Of a stretch of DNA of 10,412 bases, positions 6,851 to 10,412 are shown one piece after another. The position numbers and the translations under genes were made by a program. The stretch's first letter is position 1. The number at the start of each line of letters is the position of its first letter. The DNA is taken from NCBI GenBank assembly GCA_016206515.1, contig JACQRN010000032.1, positions 1 through 10,412 of the forward strand. Direction: 5' to 3'. The stretch comes from Planctomycetota bacterium (lineage in GTDB: Bacteria; Planctomycetota; SBBH01; JACQRN01). The notes below the pieces were generated by a model. It saw nothing but the letters and a program-made list of their open reading frames with translations. It did not search any database and had not been told where the DNA came from.

Positions 6851-7375
6851 ATGAGTCTGCAAGGGGTTGCGAGGCATCCGCTGGAAGGGTATCAGGCAGC
6901 GGCCGCGCAGGCGGCCGGCTTGCAGGGGGCGGATCTGGCGGGGCCCGGCGTGCCGCCGAGCGCATCCGCCCCGGGGGGAGACGCCGCACGTACGGTCTCG
7001 GACACGGTCACGATCTCCGCGGGGGCGCAGAGGGTCACGGGGATTCCGGACGAGGGGGGGAGCGACACATCGGGGGCGTCCGACTCGCTCCGGCATCGTG
7101 GCACGGAGGAGGCCGACGCGCGTCCGGAGCCGCGCAAGGCGTCGGGCGTCTCGGGCCGCGCGATCCAGTTCAGCTTCAACCAGGATCTCGGCATCCTCCA
7201 GGCCCGGATCGTCAACCGTGCGACGGAGGAGGTGATCCGCGAGATCCCGCCGGAGGCCCGCCTGAAATTCGCCGAGCGGTTCCAGGAGTTCGTCCAGTCG
7301 CGCCTGCGCGCGGGGCAAGACGCCGACGAAGTCGAGGAGGCGGAGGCGGGGGGAGCGTTGGACGAAGAGGGGTAG
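6851..7375 (+). CDS. flaG: FlaG-family flagellar protein
   Basis: The 174-residue product has a low-complexity Ala/Gly/Pro-rich N-terminal part and the FlaG domain at about residues 104-145: IQFSFNQDLGILQARIVN followed by EEVIREIPPEARLKF, matching the family pattern of a beta-rich segment plus 'E-V-I-R-x-I-P-P-E'. FlaG proteins are encoded in flagellar regions and influence filament length; the exact role is poorly known. A DTVTIS segment near residue 51 resembles short motifs in other flagellar small proteins such as FlgM. The acidic C-terminal tail follows the domain. The ATG at 6851 is chosen over the in-frame GTG at 6830 because AGGAGG (6840-6845) sits five bases before it. A candidate sigma-28 promoter lies upstream. 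No filament gene is adjacent; the convergent neighbour is a PilZ protein. Confidence 0.85.
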   Translation: MSLQGVARHPLEGYQAAAAQAAGLQGADLAGPGVPPSASAPGGDAARTVSDTVTISAGAQRVTGIPDEGGSDTSGASDSLRHRGTEEADARPEPRKASGVSGRAIQFSFNQDLGILQARIVNRATEEVIREIPPEARLKFAERFQEFVQSRLRAGQDADEVEEAEAGGALDEEG

Positions 7376-7385
7376 CGCATCGATC

Positions 7386-7409
7386 GGCGCGGACATGGAT
7401 GTCCGCGCC
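7386..7409. terminator. Hairpin between convergent flaG and the pseudo-receiver/PilZ gene
   Basis: GGCGCGGACAT (7386-7396) and ATGTCCGCGCC (7399-7409) are perfect complements: about 9 GC-rich pairs around an ATGGAT loop. It begins eleven bases after the flaG stop and ends one base before the opposite gene's TAG. On the plus strand it is followed by CCTATTT, a poor U tract, and on the minus strand by none. It probably serves both transcripts, but intrinsic termination may be weak. Confidence 0.6.
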
Positions 7410-7410
7410 C

Positions 7411-8124
7411 CTATTTCACGAGCGTATCGATGATGTACTGTCGTAGGCGCGTGCGATCCTCCTGCGTGATCTCCGTGAAGGCGATCCCGACGGCGTAGTG
7501 CTTGCCGTCGTTGGAGCGGTCGACGCCCATCACCATCCCCTTCGTCTTCAAGGGGGGGCCGTCGGACATCTGGATCGACAGGTCGAGCGCCTGCCGCGCC
7601 GGAAGGGGCTCGTCGAGGAACAGCGACAACCCCGCCTGGCTGATGTCCCGGGTCACGGTGGAGGAACGGCGGGACAGGAGTCCCGGCTTCTTCCAGTTCA
7701 CCGGCAGGGGATGTTGGAGCCGGAGCGAGAAACGGTGGTGGTGCCCCCCTCCCACCAGGGCGGTGGCCATCCGTTCGAGGAGCTTGTCCCGTTGGAACGG
7801 CTTCTTGACGACGATGGCGCCGACGGTCTCCGCCTCGCGCGCCAGGTGCTTCGCCTGGATGGCATAGGCGACCACGATCAAGGCCTCCTTGTCGCGCGCG
7901 AGGATTTCCCGGATGACGGCGGTGCCCCCGAGATCGGGGAAGACGAGGCTGACGACCGCGAGGTCCGGCCGGGTCCGTGCGTAGGTCTCCACGGCCTCGC
8001 GTCCGGTCGAGGCCGCCGCGTCCACACGGAAACGCGACCCGGCGATCGCGGCGCGGAACTCGGCGTGCGTCGCCGGGTCGGGATCGGCCAGAAGGACGCG
8101 GATGAGACCGGAGGTATCAACCAT
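7411..8124 (-). CDS. Pseudo-receiver/PilZ two-domain regulator
   Basis: The 237-residue product has an N-terminal CheY-like receiver fold (about 7-124) and a C-terminal PilZ domain (about 128-235). In the receiver the acidic pocket is partly kept (D14 and D16 in LLADPDP) and the lysine K108 in KKPF is present, but the phospho-acceptor site is S59 (PDLAVVSLVFPD) and the switch Thr/Ser position is in VVAYA. It is therefore probably not phosphorylated in the usual way. The PilZ motifs are intact: R131-x3-R135 (RFSLR) and D160-x-S-x2-G165 (DISQAG), which in the family bind c-di-GMP. A His triplet (128-130) precedes the first Arg. A role in motility or surface behaviour is inferred from PilZ and the convergent flaG. 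The ATG at 8124 overlaps the end of the dihydroorotate dehydrogenase gene by eight bases, so translation is likely coupled. Confidence 0.88.
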   Translation of the reverse strand: MVDTSGLIRVLLADPDPATHAEFRAAIAGSRFRVDAAASTGREAVETYARTRPDLAVVSLVFPDLGGTAVIREILARDKEALIVVAYAIQAKHLAREAETVGAIVVKKPFQRDKLLERMATALVGGGHHHRFSLRLQHPLPVNWKKPGLLSRRSSTVTRDISQAGLSLFLDEPLPARQALDLSIQMSDGPPLKTKGMVMGVDRSNDGKHYAVGIAFTEITQEDRTRLRQYIIDTLVK

Positions 8125-9085
8125 CGGCGTGCCCCGGCGGCTCGTGCCGCGGCCGGAACCGGCCGATCGCCTCCTCGGCCGAGCGGAGCCCCGCGCCGGC
8201 CAGCAGCTCCGGGAGTTGCGCGAGGATCTCCGAGCCCGCTGTCGGACGCATGAAGAACGCCGTCCCGACCTGGACCGCCCGGGCCCCGACCGTCATGAAC
8301 TCCAGGACGTCTCGCGCGCAGGAGGCGCCCCCGGACGCGACGACCGGGACCCCCACGCACGAGGCGACCTGCCAGACGTTCGCCAGCGCCAGGGGCTTCA
8401 CCGCGGGGCCCGACACCCCCCCGGTGGGGGACCCGATGCGGGAGTGAGCGCGCGCCCAGTCCACGCTCATCCCGACGAGCGTGTTCATCACCGTGACCGC
8501 GTCGGCGCCACCCGCCTCCGCCGCGCGCGCCAGGACCGCCATGGAGGAGACCCCCGGCGTCAACTTGGTCCAGACGGGGCGGGGGAAGCGTGCGCGCACC
8601 TCGCGCGTGATCCGCTCGACCGCGCGGGGGTCCTTCCCGAAGGTCCGGCCCCCCTCCTCGACATTGGGGCAGGAGAGGTTCAGCTCGACGGCGTCGATCC
8701 CCTCGAGCGCAGCCATCGCCTCGGCGAGCGCGCGGTACTCCTCCGGGCGTTCCCCGACCAGCGACGCGATCCGGAGCGTGCCGAGGCGCGCGAAGCGCGG
8801 GTAGATGTCCGCGCGGAAGGCGTCGAGCCCCTTGTTCTCCAGCCCGATCGAATTGATCATCCCCGAGGGGGTCTCCGCGGTGCGCGGCGGGGGGTTCCCG
8901 TCCCGCGGCCGCAGGGAGAAGCTCTTCCCCACGACGCCGCCGAGCGAGTCGGCATCGGCGAACGAGGAGATCTCCTCGCCGAACTGGCCGCACCCGGAGG
9001 CGACCAGGACGGGGTTTTTCAGCGCGAGGCGACCGACCCGGACGTCGAGCGAGACTTCCCCGGGTCGGATCGCATCAGGTGCCAT
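8117..9085 (-). CDS. pyrD: Dihydroorotate dehydrogenase, class 1B-type catalytic subunit
   Basis: The 322-residue FMN enzyme oxidises dihydroorotate to orotate in pyrimidine synthesis. Family motifs: LKNPVLVASG at 22-31, GNPPPRTAETPSGMINSIGLEN at 63-84, ELNLSCPNVEEGG at 134 with catalytic-base C139, WTKLTPG near 172, and FMN-phosphate segments around GGVSGPAVKPLAL, VVASGG and AVQVGTAFF. The sequence is of the class 1B (NAD-linked) type, which normally works with the PyrK electron-transfer subunit; no pyrK is next to it here. The ATG at 9085 overlaps lspA by 67 bases. It is the only start codon ahead of the conserved block, lying about ten residues earlier than in typical members, and has no Shine-Dalgarno sequence, implying coupling to lspA. 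It overlaps the next gene by eight bases (ATGGTTGA). A related dihydropyrimidine dehydrogenase-type oxidoreductase is less likely. Confidence 0.9.
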   Translation of the reverse strand: MAPDAIRPGEVSLDVRVGRLALKNPVLVASGCGQFGEEISSFADADSLGGVVGKSFSLRPRDGNPPPRTAETPSGMINSIGLENKGLDAFRADIYPRFARLGTLRIASLVGERPEEYRALAEAMAALEGIDAVELNLSCPNVEEGGRTFGKDPRAVERITREVRARFPRPVWTKLTPGVSSMAVLARAAEAGGADAVTVMNTLVGMSVDWARAHSRIGSPTGGVSGPAVKPLALANVWQVASCVGVPVVASGGASCARDVLEFMTVGARAVQVGTAFFMRPTAGSEILAQLPELLAGAGLRSAEEAIGRFRPRHEPPGHADG

Positions 9086-9612
9086 GCCAGAAGAACCGTC
9101 CCCACGCAGATCAGGGAGTCGGCCAGATTAAACGTCGGGTACGCGTACCGGCGCCAGTGGAAATCCAGGAAGTCGCGCACCGCCTGGTGCACGATCCGGT
9201 CGTAGAGGTTCCCGGCGGCCGCGCCGAGGATCATTCCCGCGGCGGCGTCGGACATCCGCGTCCGGCGCCAGGTCGCTGAGCGCAGCAGGGAAATGAGGAC
9301 CGCGACCGCGCCGAGGGAGGCGGCGAGGAAGAACGTGTTGGAGAGGGGTCCCATGCGGATGCCCCAGATCCCCCCGCTGTTCCAGCGCGGCGTGAGATGG
9401 AAGAACCCGGGGAGGACGGGGAAGGTGCGTTCCCCGTACGGGTCCTCCAGCAGGAAGGACGGGCTGAAGATCCATTCCTTCGTCACGAGGTCCGCCGCGG
9501 CGCACAGGGTGGCGACACAGACGATCGCGCCCCATGGGGCCCCGGTCCCTATTCGACTTCCTCTCCCGGGGCGGCCCCCGGATGTTCCCCGCTCTCCTCC
9601 TTTCGCTTGCAC
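9019..9612 (-). CDS. lspA: Lipoprotein signal peptidase (signal peptidase II), start uncertain
   Basis: The inner-membrane aspartyl protease cleaves lipoprotein signal peptides. Counting from the GTG at 9612 (197 residues), motifs are DLVTK at 41-45, the Asn-Gly segment RWNSGGIWG near 76-84, AAGNLYDR at 132-139, and the catalytic aspartates D147 (VRDF) and D165 (FNLAD). Four hydrophobic helices are visible, and the tail is basic. The true start is unclear. The first helix begins near residue 27, yet no ATG, GTG or TTG lies between the GTG at 9612, which would overlap the upstream gene by 64 bases, and a GTG at 9486 that would delete the first helix. AGAGGAA followed five bases later by ATA at 9552-9550, overlapping the upstream TAG, would give a normal-sized 177-residue protein. 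The upstream ATG at 9684 would add about 45 non-family residues. It overlaps pyrD by 67 bases. Confidence 0.85.
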   Translation of the reverse strand: MQAKGGERGTSGGRPGRGSRIGTGAPWGAIVCVATLCAAADLVTKEWIFSPSFLLEDPYGERTFPVLPGFFHLTPRWNSGGIWGIRMGPLSNTFFLAASLGAVAVLISLLRSATWRRTRMSDAAAGMILGAAAGNLYDRIVHQAVRDFLDFHWRRYAYPTFNLADSLICVGTVLLAWHLMRSDPGKSRSTSGSVASR

Positions 9613-10055
9613 GCGATGCACAGGCGGGCGAAGGGGAGGGTCATCAGGCGTGGCTTGGGGATCGGTTTGCTGCACGCTTCGCATGCGCCGTAGGTTCCCG
9701 CCTCGATCCGCTCCAGGGCTGCCTCAATCTCGAGGAGTTCCCCGGCCTCGTTCTCGATCAGGCCGATCGTGAACTCCTGCTCGTAGTTGTCCGAGCCGAG
9801 ATCCGCGAAGTTCGAGGCGTCGAGCGCCACCGCCTCCTGTCCGCTACGGTCGAGCGCCACGTCCTTCATGTGCGACACGTCGCCGGTGAGGATCTTGCGC
9901 TTGGCCAGCAGGAGCCGCTTGATCGCGGTCAGATCGGCGGGGGGCAGGACGGGACGGCGTGGCACGGCTCTCGCCTTGGCCGGTTTCACCACGGCGGCCT
10001 TCCGCGGCACCGCCTTCGGGCCCTTCACGGGTTTCGACTTGCTCTTGTCCGCCAT
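9549..10055 (-). CDS. DksA/TraR-family C4 zinc-finger protein
   Basis: The 168-residue product has a Lys/Pro/Ala-rich tail (1-36), a helical middle, and the DksA/TraR zinc finger at about 120-150: GTYGACEAC...RLCIAC, with C125, C128, C146 and C149 spaced C-x2-C-x17-C-x2-C, plus the usual RLMTLPFA stretch between them. Family members bind RNA polymerase through the secondary channel and modulate initiation. The ADLGSDNYEQE segment (84-94) is typical of the group found beside lspA in many bacteria. The ATG at 10055 is preferred over the in-frame ATG at 10085 because the latter lies inside the spacer of a good sigma-70-like promoter; a longer frame to 10256 would be upstream of it. It has no Shine-Dalgarno sequence and only about 13 bases of predicted leader. 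It is first gene of the dksA-lspA-pyrD-PilZ run. Confidence 0.88.
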   Translation of the reverse strand: MADKSKSKPVKGPKAVPRKAAVVKPAKARAVPRRPVLPPADLTAIKRLLLAKRKILTGDVSHMKDVALDRSGQEAVALDASNFADLGSDNYEQEFTIGLIENEAGELLEIEAALERIEAGTYGACEACSKPIPKPRLMTLPFARLCIACKRKEESGEHPGAAPGEEVE

Positions 10056-10074
10056 GGGTCGAAAAAGACGCAGT

Positions 10075-10102
10075 AGATTAGCCATCGCCGGAGGGGTGTC
10101 AA
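10075..10102 (-). promoter_or_regulatory. Sigma-70-like promoter of the dksA-lspA-pyrD operon
   Basis: On the minus strand TTGACA (10102-10097), a 16-base spacer and TAATCT (10080-10075) form a strong match (6/6 and 4/6). Transcription should begin near 10068, 13 bases before the ATG at 10055. The palindrome GTTGCAAC (10104-10111) abuts the -35 element. Confidence 0.65.
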
Positions 10103-10185
10103 TGTTGCAACTCCAAAATCCAGAGGCTGGGCCTGGAACCCTTCTGTGCTCGTCCCGCGCGATGTGCGATGCGCCCTGCGCCGGT

Positions 10186-10214
10186 TTGACAGCCGCCCCG
10201 GAACGGGACAGAAT
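10186..10214 (+). promoter_or_regulatory. Sigma-70-like promoter of the zinc-ribbon gene
   Basis: TTGACA (10186-10191), a 17-base spacer and CAGAAT (10209-10214) match the consensus 6/6 and 4/6. If the last -10 base is -7, position +1 is 10221, which is the first base of the GTG start codon, so the mRNA would be leaderless. It is back to back with the dksA promoter, about 83 bases apart. Confidence 0.6.
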
Positions 10215-10220
10215 CGGCCC

Positions 10221-10412
10221 GTGGCCGACGGCTCCGCCAAGGTCAAGTGCCCCCACTGCGGGAAGGTGTTCGCCGTCCGGCTCGGGCCGCAGCCGGCCCC
10301 CGCACCGGGGCCCATGCCGATGGATCTGGCGGAGTTCGAGTTGGCCATCGGAGGGGGGGCTCCGGCCGCTCCCTCGGCACCTCCATCGGTCCGCGTGCCG
10401 GTCCCGCCCGCC
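10221..10412 (+). CDS. Zinc-ribbon-containing protein, 3' end missing
   Basis: The frame is open from GTG at 10221 to the end of the window (64 residues). It starts MADGSAKVKCPHCGKVFAV, a CPxC knuckle of the kind that opens MJ0042-type and related zinc-ribbon proteins, followed by a Pro/Ala-rich linker, LAEFELAIGGG, and more Pro-rich sequence. A second Cys pair has not appeared by the window end, so a full ribbon is not shown. In the family such N-terminal ribbons often precede a long linker and a membrane segment or other domain. There is no Shine-Dalgarno sequence, and the promoter puts the transcript start at the GTG itself. The identity of the rest of the protein cannot be judged. Confidence 0.65.
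   Translation, partial: MADGSAKVKCPHCGKVFAVRLGPQPAPAPGPMPMDLAEFELAIGGGAPAAPSAPPSVRVPVPPA

Noticed and set aside
9613..9684. Start of lspA at ATG 9684
   Set aside because: It overlaps the upstream zinc-finger coding region by 136 bases, adds a disordered stretch absent from LspA proteins and has no ribosome site.
10056..10256. N-terminal extension of the DksA-like gene to 10256, or start at ATG 10085
   Set aside because: The TTGACA/TAATCT promoter at 10102-10075 would lie inside the coding region, and the extra residues are not family-like.

Overview
The window is about 70% G+C and densely coding. It looks like chromosomal DNA of a Gram-negative, flagellated bacterium: it carries lipoprotein signal peptidase, a FlaG-family flagellar protein, a PilZ (c-di-GMP) protein and molybdenum-cofactor and biotin genes. 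The style of the genes (HEAT-repeat exported protein, DksA/TraR protein next to lspA, a BioB of the Gram-positive/anaerobe-like type) would suit Acidobacteriota or a similar deep lineage, but that placement is inference and I cannot fix the phylum. I see no phage, transposon, CRISPR or plasmid signal, and no gene-free stretch over about 170 bases.

Left part, plus strand: the 3' four-fifths or so of an AddA-type helicase-nuclease gene (1-2535) ends inside a degenerate 7-bp tandem repeat (2513-2554). It is followed by a lone fold-type-I PLP aminotransferase (2577-3863) and tRNA-Gln(CUG) (3876-3946).

Middle, minus strand: a tight cluster runs from an exported HEAT-repeat protein (6695-5604) to a MoaD-MoaE fusion (5600-4953) to bioB (4945-3935). 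The bioB stop codon lies inside the T-arm of the convergent tRNA-Gln. The 155-bp gap 6696-6850 separates this cluster from flaG (6851-7375, plus strand) and holds a candidate sigma-28 promoter and two short inverted repeats.

Right part, minus strand: dksA/traR-like (10055-9549), lspA (to 9019), dihydroorotate dehydrogenase (9085-8117) and a pseudo-receiver/PilZ protein (8124-7411) overlap one another and read as one operon, converging on flaG across a hairpin at 7386-7409. Back-to-back sigma-70-like promoters at 10075-10214 drive dksA leftward and a truncated zinc-ribbon gene rightward from 10221.

The most interesting points are: the MoaD-MoaE fusion with an internal Gly-Gly; a BioB lacking two of the three classical [2Fe-2S] cysteines; bioB ending inside a tRNA; an lspA with no usual start codon in the right place but a Shine-Dalgarno-preceded ATA overlapping the upstream stop; a receiver domain without its phospho-acceptor Asp fused to an intact PilZ; and three promoters placed so close to their start codons that short-leader or leaderless translation is implied. 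I did not find a clearly new multi-gene system; these are mostly unusual versions of known genes.
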